A stretch of 64,000 nucleotides of DNA from the NCBI RefSeq assembly GCF_002073975.1, contig NZ_CP020384.1, positions 744,001 through 808,000 of the forward strand, written 5' to 3'. Position numbers and translations under genes: made by a program. Position 1 is the stretch's first letter, and every line of letters begins with the position of its first letter. The notes beneath the pieces were generated by a model, which saw only the letters and a list, made by a program, of their open reading frames with translations, did no database searches and was not told where the DNA came from. This document shows, piece by piece, positions 42,551 to 51,462 of the stretch. Source of the stretch: Rhodovulum sp. MB263 (GTDB lineage: Bacteria > Pseudomonadota > Alphaproteobacteria > Rhodobacterales > Rhodobacteraceae).

Positions 42551-43190
42551 GTGTACAATTTGTCCACATAACCTTCCTTCCATGCTGTTTTGGGAAAGGA
42601 GGACCCTGCCATGGATGGAACACCGAAAGCGACGAAACCCAAGGCTCGTGACGCGAAGACCAAGGTCGCGCAAACCCGCATGAGCGTTCTGGAACTGCCC
42701 GCTTTGCCATTTCCTCAATCTGGATCGGTCGAAAATCCCACTGGTCGACGCCGACATTTATGCTGTTTCGCGAGCCTGCCCATTGGTCGTGGACGTGGCC
42801 GAACAGCTGCAGGGCGCCTCTGCGTGCGCCGTTCCAAGTGATCATCGGATAGTGGCAAAGGACGAGGCTATGATCTCCGTCCTGGATCTCGGCCATGTAC
42901 TCGGTGCTCGCCCATGGGAGAGAGATGACCGCTTCATCGTCGTGGTTGCCGATGATCAGATGCTTACGGCCGGGGAGGCTGTGAAACCAGCTCTCGAACT
43001 GTGCCGTATCATCAGCGCGGCCAAAGGCGAAATCTCCTAAAATCCAGAGGTCATCATCGTGCGCGACGCAGGCCTGGAAGTTGGCGATCAGGGCTGCGTT
43101 CATCTCCGCGGTTGAGGCGAAGGGGCGCTTGCAGAAGTCGATGATGCGGTGGTGGCCGAAGTGCAGGTCGGCCGAATACCAGTTGGCCAT
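42534..43190 (-). CDS. Calcineurin-like metallophosphoesterase with an IS-derived C-terminus
   Basis: A 218-residue protein. The catalytic domain is complete: SADLHFGH (metal-binding D-x-H), LGDFAFG (G-D), IGNHD (G-N-H-D), LCHYPM and FGHVH. After about residue 168 (EEMAKRA) the coding strand runs into sequence that is antisense to the IS481 fragments, adding about 50 foreign residues before the stop at 42534. ATG 43190 has GGAGG eight bases upstream; ATG 43196 is an alternative. Activity is likely kept, since the motifs are upstream of the junction. Confidence 0.8.
   Translation of the reverse strand: MANWYSADLHFGHHRIIDFCKRPFASTAEMNAALIANFQACVAHDDDLWILGDFAFGRADDTAQFESWFHSLPGRKHLIIGNHDDEAVISLPWASTEYMAEIQDGDHSLVLCHYPMITWNGARRGALQLFGHVHDQWAGSRNSINVGVDQWDFRPIQIEEMAKRAVPERSCGFARPWSSRHEPWVSSLSVFHPWQGPPFPKQHGRKVMWTNCTLNLLG
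42611..42697 (+). pseudogene. N-terminal fragment of an IS481-family transposase
   Basis: ATG at 42611 follows a strong GGAAAGGAGG site and reads MDGTPKATKPKARDAKTKVA then MSVLEL, which resembles the N-terminus of IS481-type transposases (normally continuing into a helix-turn-helix). Similarity stops near 42697, where the phosphoesterase gene on the other strand begins. This fragment lies downstream of the C-terminal one, the reverse of a normal element. Confidence 0.5.
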
Positions 43191-43282
43191 ACCCATGCCC
43201 TCCGTGTTCGTCAGACCTCAGTTTAGGGACGAGATCATACGCGCGCAAATGTCTGTCAGTTCAGAGGGATTCTGGACGGTGA

Positions 43283-43297
43283 GACATTCGGAATGTC
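43283..43297. promoter_or_regulatory. Perfect palindrome GACATTC-G-GAATGTC
   Basis: A 7-bp inverted repeat with a single central base lies about 95 bases upstream of the phosphoesterase start. It looks like an operator for a dimeric repressor. No regulator gene is adjacent, so the binding protein is unknown. Confidence 0.4.
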
Positions 43298-43382
43298 AGC
43301 AGATGCCAGTCTTGCCCGAGCAAGATGCCAAGTAGAACCGGATAGGTTCCAATCTTCGGCGAACGTCACAAATAGACGAAAT

Positions 43383-43457
43383 TGGCTGGGGCGGTAGGAT
43401 TCGAACCTACGGTGCGCGGTACCAAAAACCGGTGCCTTACCACTTGGCTACGCCCCA
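43383..43457 (-). tRNA. tRNA-Gln (anticodon TTG)
   Basis: The minus strand gives a 75-base tRNA including an encoded CCA. The acceptor stem is TGGGGCG / CGCCCCA, the anticodon loop is TTTTGGT with TTG, and the T-arm is GTAGG-TTCGAAT-CCTAC. One pair in the anticodon stem (C27-C43) appears mismatched. Its 3' end faces the junk region at 41.1-43.3 kb. Confidence 0.93.
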
Positions 43458-43536
43458 ACGTGGAGGCGTAGATACGGGATGCCCGGACCGGCTTCAAGCC
43501 CAATTTGACGAAAAAATGCGTCCGGGCATCCTTTGC

Positions 43537-44370
43537 TCAGATCGACAGAGGATGGGCCTTGGCGAGCCGGTCGAAAGCCATCAGGGTCGCGATCAGATCC
43601 GGCATCTGGTCGAGCGGAATCATGTTCGGTCCGTCGGAGGGCGCACTGTCGGGGGCCTCGTGAGTCTCGATGAAGACCGCCGCCACGCCAAGGGACACGG
43701 CCGCGCGGGCCAGCACCGGGGCGAATTCGCGCTGCCCGCCGCTCGAGCCGCCTTGGCCGCCCGGCTGCTGCACCGCATGGGTCGCATCCATCACCACCGG
43801 ATAACCGAGTCGCGTCATGATCGGCAGGCTGCGCATGTCGGTGACGAGGGTGTTGTAGCCGAAGGACACGCCGCGCTCGGTCAGAAGGATCCGCCGGTTG
43901 CCGGTCGATTCGATCTTGGCCACGGCATTGGCCATGTCCCAGGGGGCAAGGAACTGGCCCTTCTTCACATTGACCGCAGCGCCGGTCTCGCCCGCGGCCA
44001 GCAGAAGATCGGTCTGGCGGCACAGAAAGGCCGGGATCTGCAACACGTCGACGGCCTCTGCGGCGGGGGCGCATTGCTCGGGGCTGTGAACATCGGTCAG
44101 GACCGGCACGTCGAGCTGGCGGCGCAGCTCGGCCAGCACCTCGAGCCCCTTGTCGATGCCGAGGCCGCGTCGTCCCGACAGTGAGGTGCGGTTGGCCTTG
44201 TCGAAGCTGGCCTTGAAGACGTAGCCCGCCCCGGCTGCGGCGCAGGCGTCCTTCATGGCGCGGCCGATCATCAGGGCGTGGTCCAGGCTTTCCAGCTGGC
44301 AGGGGCCCGCGATCACCGTCAGGGGCCGGGTATTTCCGACGGGCAGGCCGCCGATCTCGATATGTTTCAT
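43537..44370 (-). CDS. kdsA: 3-deoxy-8-phosphooctulonate (KDO-8-P) synthase
   Basis: A 277-residue enzyme that condenses phosphoenolpyruvate with arabinose-5-phosphate to make KDO-8-P for lipopolysaccharide. Family blocks are IAGPCQLES, FKASFDKANRTS, GLEVLAELRRQ, VLTDVHSPEQ, LQIPAFLCRQTDLL, NVKKGQFLAPWDM and VMDATHAVQQPGG. It ends just before tRNA-Gln and is the only LPS gene in the window. Confidence 0.97.
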   Translation of the reverse strand: MKHIEIGGLPVGNTRPLTVIAGPCQLESLDHALMIGRAMKDACAAAGAGYVFKASFDKANRTSLSGRRGLGIDKGLEVLAELRRQLDVPVLTDVHSPEQCAPAAEAVDVLQIPAFLCRQTDLLLAAGETGAAVNVKKGQFLAPWDMANAVAKIESTGNRRILLTERGVSFGYNTLVTDMRSLPIMTRLGYPVVMDATHAVQQPGGQGGSSGGQREFAPVLARAAVSLGVAAVFIETHEAPDSAPSDGPNMIPLDQMPDLIATLMAFDRLAKAHPLSI

Positions 44371-44858
44371 GTCAGGCCGATACTCGTTCGCAAAGGATGG
44401 AAGCGGTTTGCTGGATCATGGGGGAAATGCCGCCGAAGATCAAAAGGGCAAGCGCGGTATTTTCGATGCCGTGCGGATCGGCCGCCTCCCGGGGGGCGGC
44501 CGGCGGTTGTCGGGCCAGCTCTGGCGATCTTCGGACTGTCGATCCGTGGCGGGGCAGGGGGGCTGCCGCCTGTCATCGTCTCTTTCGCGGGGGTGGAGCC
44601 CCCGGGCCCGGAGGTCATGCGCAGCCTTCGGCTGCTCTTCCCGTCCTCGCCTGCCTGTCCCGCAGTCCGCGCGGGAGGGTGAGATCTCTGCGCGTTCCGG
44701 TGCTGCCGAAAGGCCCGCCCCTGTCGGGCCGGCTCAGGGGCGGACAAGGGCGCCGCCGCGCTGTCCTGCCGATAACGTCAGCCAATGCCGTATGACCGGC
44801 TCTGGGGCCATGCATCCGGGCGGTGTCCTGCTGTCCGATCCATCGGCCGCAGGCAGGT
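44371..44858. other. Gene-free stretch
   Basis: About 490 bases between kdsA (its promoter should be here) and the end of nhaA. The frames are of random type and no RNA gene or clear terminator is visible. Confidence 0.45.
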
Positions 44859-46133
44859 TCAGCTCTGCTTGCGAACCCGCATCAGCTTGCCCGCGCCGAT
44901 GGCGATCAGGGCCGCGACAAAGCTGAACAGCGCGCCCATCTTGGCGGCTTCCTGCACGTCGATCCCGTCGAGGGTGACGCCCGAACTGAACGCGACCGAG
45001 GCGATGAAGAGCGACACGGTGAAGCCGATGGCCGCGACGCAGCCCACGACCAGCAGATCGGCGGTGCGCATGCCCTGCGGCAGGCCAAGCCTGAACGGCC
45101 GCGCCGCCAGCCAGCCGAACAGCAACACGCCCACCGGCTTGCCGATCAGCAGCCCGGCCAGCACCAGCCAGGTCGGCACGCCGATCGACGAGAACTCGAC
45201 CCCGGCATTGCAGAGCCCGAAAAAGAACAGGACGATCTCGACCGGCACCTTCAGATTGTGCTCGATATGGTTCAGCAGGTCAGTGAGATACTGCTCGGCC
45301 TCCGAGAAGATGCCGAAGGCGCGGTCGGCATGCGGGATCGCGGGCACCACCGGCAACAGCCCCAGCGCCGGGTGCAGACCCGCCTCCTGAAAGCCGAACC
45401 AGCTTGCGGCGCCCGCCAGAGCATAGGGCCAGAAGCCCAGATAGCGGCGGGTCCAGCTTGAACAGGGCCGCATCTGACGGCCGCGATCCATCCGACGCGG
45501 CAGCCAGTTGAACAGCACGAAGACCGCAAGCGCCGCCCCGCCCGACAGCAGCAGCCACAGGGGCTGCAGATCGCCCGAAGGGTAGAATATCGCCAGGATG
45601 ATCAGCCCGGCCGCATCGTCGGCAATGGCCAGAAGCAGCAGGAAACGTACAGCGGGATGCCCGGCGCCGAAGACGATCCGCCCGACCAGATAGGAAAAGG
45701 CGATATCGGTCGCGGTCGGGATCGCCCAGCCGCGATGGACCGCGTCGAATGTCGAGGAACCGAGGATCGCCGCAAGCCCGAGATAGACGGCGATCGGGCC
45801 GAGCATGCCGCCCAGCGTGGCGAAAAGCGGCGTCGCCGCCTTGCGCCCGCGAAGCGAGCCGTTGCGCAGGATGATCGCTTCCCAGACCTCCTTGGCCGCG
45901 ATGGCGAAGAAGAAGGCCATCAGCAGGTCATTGACGAGGTAATGCACGGTCAGCGTCCGGCTGACATGGCCGTCGACCTCATGCGCATGACCGATGAAGA
46001 AGTCGTCGATCAGGACGTATTCGACAAAATCATGGTAGGAATTCGGATGAAGGTTGACCCAGAACAGCGCCGTGACGGCACCCCCGATCAGCAACAGCGA
46101 ATAGGCAGTCACGAAATTCCAGACTCGGTACAT
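44859..46133 (-). CDS. nhaA: Na+/H+ antiporter NhaA
   Basis: A 424-residue inner-membrane antiporter with about twelve helices. Signatures are VNDLLMAFFFAIAAKEV, GWAIPTATDIAFSYLVG, and LLLLAIADDAAGLIILAIFY, which holds the paired aspartates used for ion binding. The last helices contain GFTVSLFIASVAF. It exchanges sodium for protons in pH and salt homeostasis, and would suit a marine or halotolerant host. ATG 46133 gives the family start; a longer start at 46214 is possible. Confidence 0.95.
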   Translation of the reverse strand: MYRVWNFVTAYSLLLIGGAVTALFWVNLHPNSYHDFVEYVLIDDFFIGHAHEVDGHVSRTLTVHYLVNDLLMAFFFAIAAKEVWEAIILRNGSLRGRKAATPLFATLGGMLGPIAVYLGLAAILGSSTFDAVHRGWAIPTATDIAFSYLVGRIVFGAGHPAVRFLLLLAIADDAAGLIILAIFYPSGDLQPLWLLLSGGAALAVFVLFNWLPRRMDRGRQMRPCSSWTRRYLGFWPYALAGAASWFGFQEAGLHPALGLLPVVPAIPHADRAFGIFSEAEQYLTDLLNHIEHNLKVPVEIVLFFFGLCNAGVEFSSIGVPTWLVLAGLLIGKPVGVLLFGWLAARPFRLGLPQGMRTADLLVVGCVAAIGFTVSLFIASVAFSSGVTLDGIDVQEAAKMGALFSFVAALIAIGAGKLMRVRKQS

Positions 46134-46355
46134 TCCCCCGCCGTTCCCCTCTCTCGCTCCGTTGAAGGTGGCATAATCGAAGCCGGAGACAGGGGCAACC
46201 GGGCCGGCGGTCATTTGGCCGCCCCGAAATACGCCGACCCGGTCTGTGCTCGCCCGCGGGAGGCGGGATGCCCGATCCGCAGGCCCTCGCCTGAGGCAGC
46301 GAATTGCCCGAGACCGCGAATTGCCGGGCCGCCGGTTATGCCCTAGGTCGGTGCC

Positions 46356-46958
46356 ATGACCACCGCCCCCGACCTTCTGCGCAGCCGCATCGCGGCCTGT
46401 CGGCTCTGTGCCGGGCGCTTCGCCGCAACGGCAACGGGCCACGCGCCGCGCCCGGTTCCCTGGTTCGGCCCGGCGCCGCGCATCCTTGTCTGCGGTCAGG
46501 CGCCGGGATTGCGCGTGCACAAGGCCGGGCGGCCGTTCTGCGATCCGTCGGGCGACCGGCTCCGGGGCTGGATGGAGATCGGCGACGAGACCTTCTACGA
46601 CCTCTCCCGGGTCTCGGTGCTGCCGATGGCCTTCTGTTTTCCGGGCTATGACGACGCGGGGGCCGATCTGCCGCCGCCGGCGCTCTGCGCCGAAACCTGG
46701 CACCGGGCGGTTCTCGCGGCACTCGGCCCGGTGCCGCTGACCCTGCTGATCGGCGGCTATGCCCAGCGCTGGCATCTCGGCGCCGCGGCCCGGCCGGGCG
46801 TGACTGCCACCGTTCGGGACTGGCGCGCCCATGCGCCGCAAGTCTTCCCCTTGCCACATCCGTCCTGGCGCAATAGCGCCTGGCTCAAACGCAATCCCTG
46901 GTTCGAGGCCGAGCTCCTGCCCGTCCTCCGCCAGCGCGTCGCAGAGGTTCTCGCATGA
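46356..46958 (+). CDS. Uracil-DNA glycosylase superfamily protein
   Basis: A 200-residue protein of the UDG fold. The N-terminus has IAACRLCAGRF, then the motif-1 region VCGQAPGLRVHKAGRPFCDPSGDRLRGWM, typical of a UDG-like family, and a late HPSWRN block (H-P-S, the second active-site motif). It probably removes damaged bases or is a non-catalytic relative; the exact subfamily is uncertain. Its stop overlaps the start of the SseB gene (ATGA), so the two are coupled. Confidence 0.85.
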   Translation: MTTAPDLLRSRIAACRLCAGRFAATATGHAPRPVPWFGPAPRILVCGQAPGLRVHKAGRPFCDPSGDRLRGWMEIGDETFYDLSRVSVLPMAFCFPGYDDAGADLPPPALCAETWHRAVLAALGPVPLTLLIGGYAQRWHLGAAARPGVTATVRDWRAHAPQVFPLPHPSWRNSAWLKRNPWFEAELLPVLRQRVAEVLA

Positions 46959-47758
46959 CCGCCGAAATGTCCCCCGCGGCTCCGCAGCCCCTTTCCCCGC
47001 TCGACCGCGCCCATGCTGCAATGACTGCTGCGCCCGACGATCCGGCGCTGCGGCTGGCCTATTACGGCCGTCTCGCCGCCACCGAACTGGTGCTGCTGCT
47101 CGAGTGCGAGGCCGGCGACGACCGGATCGCACCCTCGGTCTTCGATCTCGATGAGGGCCGCGTCGTTCTGGCCTTCGCCGACGAAGGTCGGCTGACCGAT
47201 TTCACCGGTGCGCCCTCACCCTATGCCGCGATGCCGGGCCGGAAGCTGGCGGCGATGCTGAGCGCCGAGGGCCTGGGGCTCGGCATCGATCTTGGCGGCG
47301 AGACGGCCGAACTCCTGCCGCCCCAAGCCGTTGCCTGGTGGGCCGATATGCTGACCGCGACGCCCGAGACGCTTGATCTCGCCCCCGAGGCGCTGACACC
47401 GCCGGGCGATCTGCCCGCCCCGCTCCTCGCCGCGCTCGATAACTGCCTTGCGGGCATGGGCGGGCTGGCCGCCTGCGCCTGGCTCGCGGGGCTCCGGCAT
47501 CCGGACGGGGCCAGCTCTCTGCTGCTCGCCTTCCTCGATCCGGCCAAGGGGGCCGAACCCGCGCTGGCGCGCGCGGTCTCCGAGGCGGTCCGCTTCAGCG
47601 GGCTCGAGACCGGTGCGCTGGATCTGGCTTTCTTCCCCGTCAGCGCGCCGATGGCCACGCGTCTCGCCCGGCTGGGCCTCCGGATCGAGCTGCCCGCGCC
47701 AGAGCCCGCAACCGAAATCCCGCTGACCGATCCCGACGCGCCGCCGCGGCTGCGCTAA
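46955..47758 (+). CDS. SseB family protein
   Basis: A 267-residue protein with the SseB N-terminal domain pattern (LDRAHAAM ... RLAYYGRLAATELVLLL; FDLDEGRVVLAFADEGRLTDF; YAAMPGRKLAAML; LGLGIDLGGETAELLPP). SseB-type domains are of unclear biochemical role. No signal peptide or membrane segment is seen. It overlaps the UDG-like gene by four bases and likely shares its transcript. Confidence 0.85.
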   Translation: MTAEMSPAAPQPLSPLDRAHAAMTAAPDDPALRLAYYGRLAATELVLLLECEAGDDRIAPSVFDLDEGRVVLAFADEGRLTDFTGAPSPYAAMPGRKLAAMLSAEGLGLGIDLGGETAELLPPQAVAWWADMLTATPETLDLAPEALTPPGDLPAPLLAALDNCLAGMGGLAACAWLAGLRHPDGASSLLLAFLDPAKGAEPALARAVSEAVRFSGLETGALDLAFFPVSAPMATRLARLGLRIELPAPEPATEIPLTDPDAPPRLR

Positions 47759-47913
47759 AGCACCCGTCCTTTAACCTGCTACATGTCCGGCAGCCTTGAA
47801 GTCGTTCCAGCACTCTTGCGGTGAGAAGAGGTCACAGATGGACGCCTCCGGAAACCTTGGATGCGCGCGTGCTCTCGTGATTCACTGATCTCGTAGCTGG
47901 GAGTTGAGCATGG

Positions 47914-48177
47914 CTTGCCGACAACGGCATGGTGAGCGAGATCCATCGCAAGAAACCCCGCGCTCGACCGATGTCGAAGAGGACGTCGCGGGCCAACGGT
48001 CGAAAGCCTGTTGTTCGCTCGAAGGTGGAGCACGTCTTCGGCCACCAGAAGGACCGAATGGGACTGTTCATCCGAACGATCGGGTTCGAGCGGGCAAAGG
48101 CAGCAATCACCTTGGCGAACATGGTCTACAACATGGGCCGATTGCGCTGGCTGCTCGGCCGAGCAGCGACCTCCTGA
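47914..48177 (+). pseudogene. C-terminal fragment of an IS5-family transposase
   Basis: The frame reads IHRKKPRARPM, then RSKVEHVFGHQKDRMGLFIRTIGFERAKAAITLANMVYNMGRL, the end of a DDE transposase of the IS5 type (glutamate in V-E-H-V-F). The N-terminal two-thirds is missing. It lies just downstream of the SseB gene and before an IS630 remnant, marking a transposon graveyard. Confidence 0.75.
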
Positions 48178-48269
48178 CCCGGAAGTCCAGCGGAGACAAT
48201 CCACGTCAAACGGTAGCTCCGCCCTGACGAGTCCCAAATGCCCGTCTCAGCATTCCAGATCACCGTTCG

Positions 48270-49170
48270 GAGAGGTTATCGGAGGTGTCCAGATTTCTGT
48301 AAGTGCTTGAAACATATCAGTGACGTTTCGTGCGCCCATCCTGCGCAGCTGTGCTTGAATTTGGAGAATGCCATCTCGGTAGGGTTCAGCTCGGGGCTGG
48401 AAGGCGGCAGGAACCAGCATCCGGCTTTGGCGGCGGCGACATTCTTGTGCGTGGCAAGGTTGTCCGGGATGACAACGGTGTCTGGTTCCAGTTCCGGGAC
48501 CGGAACCTGCTCGACGCAGGCTGCAAGGGCTTCGCCATCCATCGCCCCCTTGATGACCGAAGGTGCAATCGGCGCGTCGGTGCTGAGGCCCGCGATGAAG
48601 ATCTGCGTCCCCATGATCCGAAGGGCGCATCCATCACCAGCCGCTCGCCCCGCTGTGACCGGCCACGCTGCCGGGTCAGGTTTGTCTTGACGGAGGTTTC
48701 ATCAATGAAGACAACACGATCAGGTTGGGCCGAGACGGCTGGCAGGCGGTGCTCGATCCAATCGTTGCGCTGATTTCTTACCCTTGCGTGGCGTCGCTCG
48801 GTCGCGACCAACGTATTTCTTTGTACGTGACGCCAAGCTTGCGCAGGAACCGGCCAATCGTATCCGGGTGAGCCTGAACGCCGGTGGCATCCGCCAGCGC
48901 AGCAGCCAGTTCGGGCATGGTCATGTCGCCATCCTGATCGATCAGAAAGGTGCGATACGGATCAAGCTTGCCCTTGCCGCGGGGACGGCCCTGCGGCGCA
49001 ATTCTGGCCTGTCCAGTTTGCCGGATCGCCAGGCCCCACCGCGCCCCTGTGGCGGACGAAAGCTTCAAACGCAACGCCGCAGCGCGCCCGCTTAACCCTT
49101 CTTCAATCAATCTCTGAAACTGCGCCCGCAGCGCATTCGGCAAAGGTGATGACATGAGCCATCCTCCCAA
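48270..49170 (-). pseudogene. IS630-family transposase, frameshifted
   Basis: Three minus-strand frames together give one IS630 transposase. The first part (49170 to about 48800) holds the helix-turn-helix region (LIEEGLSGRAAALRLKLS). The second (about 48811 to 48612) has the first catalytic Asp in VVFIDETSVKTN. The third (48614-48276) has VIPDNLATHK (second Asp) and SPELNPTEM (Glu). The first junction is where many IS630 elements use a natural two-frame layout. The second, at G-S-W-G / T-Q near 48612, looks like a single lost G. No convincing terminal repeats or TA duplications were found. Confidence 0.75.
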
Positions 49171-49280
49171 GCAGGATGAATCACAGATCAGCGCTCATGG
49201 GAATCCCCGGCGTTTCAGGCTTTGGGTCGGCCGCTCTAGCCCGCCCGTTCTTCTTGGTTCAAATACCCCCGCCGGAGGCG

Positions 49281-49303
49281 CCGCGCGCGCTTCGCGCGCG
49301 GCT
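49281..49303 (-). terminator. 10-bp GC hairpin downstream of ghrA
   Basis: GCCGCGCGCG-CTT-CGCGCGCGGC is a perfect stem-loop about 80 bases after the ghrA stop. Followed on the minus strand by GCCTCCGGCGGGGGTATTTG, this is a sequence context I recall at many Rhodobacteraceae gene ends. There is no long T-run. Confidence 0.5.
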
Positions 49304-49384
49304 CGGCCCAAGGCCGGACAAGCGGGGCGCGCAAGCCCCCGCGCAAGGCCGGGGGCGGGAGCGCCCGGGCCAGATCGCGTGGCC

Positions 49385-50317
49385 TCAATACCCGCGCGCG
49401 CGGTCGACCCGGAACAGAAGCGCCTCGCCCGCTTCCGCGCGGCGCACATTCTCGGCGATCACCCGCGATGCCGAGGCGGGGCGGGTCTCCGACGCGACAT
49501 GCGGCGTGACCGTCACCCGCGGATGCTGCCAGAAGGGATGATCGGGCGGCAGCGGCTCGGTCTGGAACACGTCGAGCGTGGCATGGCCAAGCCGGCCGGC
49601 ATCGAGCGCTGCCAGCACCGCCGCCTCGTCGATCAGCGCCCCCCGGCCCGGATTGAGCAGAACCGCGCCTTCGGGCAGCCAGGACAGCCGCTCGGCATCG
49701 AGCAGCCCCTCGGTTTCCGGCGTCCGGGGCAAGAGCAGCACGAGGATCTCGGCCGCCTCCAACACCGGGCGCAGCCCGTCCGTACCGTGACGGCACTCGA
49801 TCCCGGGCAGTGCGCGGGGCGTCCGGCTCCAGCCCAGCACCCGGAACCGGAGCGCGGCCAGCGCCCGGGCCGAGACCCAGCCCAGCTCGCCCAGCCCCAG
49901 CACCGCGACCGTCCGGTCGCGCGCCAGGGGCGGCACGCGCTGGTCCCAATGCGGCCCGGTCGCGCAAATGTAGCGATCAAGCCCCAGATGATGGCGCAGA
50001 ACCTGCCCCGTCACCCATTCGACCATGCCTTCCTCGAGGCCCGCATCGACCATCCGGCAAAGCGGCTGGGTCAGGGTCGGGTTTCCGGTCACGGTCTCGA
50101 CACCGGCCCAGAGGCTCAGCACCGCCTTTGCCCGGGTGAAGGGGCTGAAATCCGACAGTCCGCCCCGGGGCGCGAAGACCACATAGTCTATCTCGTCCGG
50201 CGCCTCGGTCGCGGTCGTGATCTCGGCCGCAATGCCCGCTTCCGCGAGGGCCTGCCTCAGCGGAGTGCGATACTCCTCCCAGAGTGCGGTCGGTGCCGAG
50301 AACAGGATCCTGAGCAT
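49385..50317 (-). CDS. ghrA: D-2-hydroxyacid dehydrogenase, glyoxylate/hydroxypyruvate reductase A type
   Basis: A 310-residue NAD(P)-dependent reductase. The nucleotide-binding loop is VAVLGLGELG (about 135-144), and the catalytic Arg, Glu and His lie in NPGRGALID, LDVFQTEPLP and TPHVASETRP. It reduces glyoxylate or hydroxypyruvate, which ties in with photorespiratory glycolate from RuBisCO oxygenation. It starts within the stop of rodA (ATGA), so it is the last gene of the cell-wall operon. Confidence 0.9.
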   Translation of the reverse strand: MLRILFSAPTALWEEYRTPLRQALAEAGIAAEITTATEAPDEIDYVVFAPRGGLSDFSPFTRAKAVLSLWAGVETVTGNPTLTQPLCRMVDAGLEEGMVEWVTGQVLRHHLGLDRYICATGPHWDQRVPPLARDRTVAVLGLGELGWVSARALAALRFRVLGWSRTPRALPGIECRHGTDGLRPVLEAAEILVLLLPRTPETEGLLDAERLSWLPEGAVLLNPGRGALIDEAAVLAALDAGRLGHATLDVFQTEPLPPDHPFWQHPRVTVTPHVASETRPASASRVIAENVRRAEAGEALLFRVDRARGY

Positions 50318-51462
50318 CAGCGCCCCCGCGGCCGGTGGATATGCGCGCTCTGCACCAGCCCGAAGGCCGCCAGCAGCACCAGCATCGCCGAGCCGCCATA
50401 GGAGACCAGCGGCAAGGGCACCCCCACGACCGGAGCGAGCCCCATCACCATCGACATGTTGACGGCGAAGAACAGGAAGAAGGTCGCCGCGATCCCCAGC
50501 GTCAGCAGCGACGAGAAGCGGTCCTTGTTCTGCATCGCCGACGAGATGCAGAAGACGATGATCAGCACGTAAAGCGCCAGCAGGGACATCCCGCCGATGA
50601 AGCCGAACTCCTCGGCGAGGGTGGTGAAGATGAAGTCGGTATGCTTCTCGGGCAGGAAGTTCAGCCGCGACTGGGTCCCCTGCATGAAGCCCCGGCCCGC
50701 CCAGCCGCCCGAGCCGAGCGCGATCTTCGACTGGGTGATGTGATAGCCCGCGCCCAGCGGGTCGGTCGAGGGATCGAGGAAGGTGTCGATGCGGCGGAAC
50801 TGGTAATCCTTCAGCAATTGCCAGGGCGTGCCGCGGCTGGCGAAGACTGCAGTGACAAGCCCGGCGCCCGCGGCGATCACCGCCGCGAAATAGGCCCAGT
50901 GCACGCCCGCGAGAAACATGATGATGCCGCCCCCCGCGGTCAGCAGCAATGCCGTGCCGAGATCGGGCTGCTTGAGCACCAGCGCCGTCGGCAGCAGGAT
51001 CAGCAGAACCGGCAGCAGGACGAATTGCGGCTTCGAGACATGGCGGATGTCGAGCCAGTCGTAATAGGCCGCCAGCATCATCACCAATGTGATCTTCGAC
51101 AGTTCCGAGGGTTGCAGCCGGACCACGCCGAGATCGATCCAGCGTTGCGCGCCCATCCCCACGGAGCCGAAGAAATCGACGGCGATGAGCAGCATGACCG
51201 AGATCCCGTAGGCCAGCGCCGCCATGTTGCGCCAGAACCAGATCGGCACGAAGGCGACGGCGAACATCACCGCCATCCCGAGCGCAAAGCGCTTCATCTG
51301 CGGGTCGGCCCAGGGTTCGAGCCGGCCGCCCGCCACCGAATAGAGCATCATGAAGCCGATCCCGGCCACGGCAGTCAGAAGCAGGACCAGCGCCCAGTTG
51401 ACGTAAAGCACCTTCGACAGGCCGGTCGGCACGCGTTTGACGTTATATTCGAGATAGCTCAT
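50317..51462 (-). CDS. rodA: Peptidoglycan glycosyltransferase RodA
   Basis: A 381-residue SEDS-family polymerase with about ten membrane helices. It works with PBP2 in cell elongation. Family blocks are FVPIWFWRNMAALAY, GSVGMGAQRWIDLG, QPSELSKITLVMMLAAYYDW, KQPDLGTAL, AGRGFMQGTQSRLNFLPEKHTDFIFTTLAEEFGF and GVPLPLVSYGGSAM. Its start overlaps the mrdA stop by ATGA. Confidence 0.97.
   Translation of the reverse strand: MSYLEYNVKRVPTGLSKVLYVNWALVLLLTAVAGIGFMMLYSVAGGRLEPWADPQMKRFALGMAVMFAVAFVPIWFWRNMAALAYGISVMLLIAVDFFGSVGMGAQRWIDLGVVRLQPSELSKITLVMMLAAYYDWLDIRHVSKPQFVLLPVLLILLPTALVLKQPDLGTALLLTAGGGIIMFLAGVHWAYFAAVIAAGAGLVTAVFASRGTPWQLLKDYQFRRIDTFLDPSTDPLGAGYHITQSKIALGSGGWAGRGFMQGTQSRLNFLPEKHTDFIFTTLAEEFGFIGGMSLLALYVLIIVFCISSAMQNKDRFSSLLTLGIAATFFLFFAVNMSMVMGLAPVVGVPLPLVSYGGSAMLVLLAAFGLVQSAHIHRPRGR

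Noticed and set aside
46134-47132. Upstream extension of the nhaA frame to 47132
   Set aside because: The extension is antisense to the UDG-like and SseB genes and has no similarity to NhaA, whose natural N-terminus is at 46133.
49240-49290. tRNA-like fragment (GGTTCAAAT) downstream of the IS630 remnant
   Set aside because: Only a T-loop-like string is present; no acceptor or anticodon stem can be formed.
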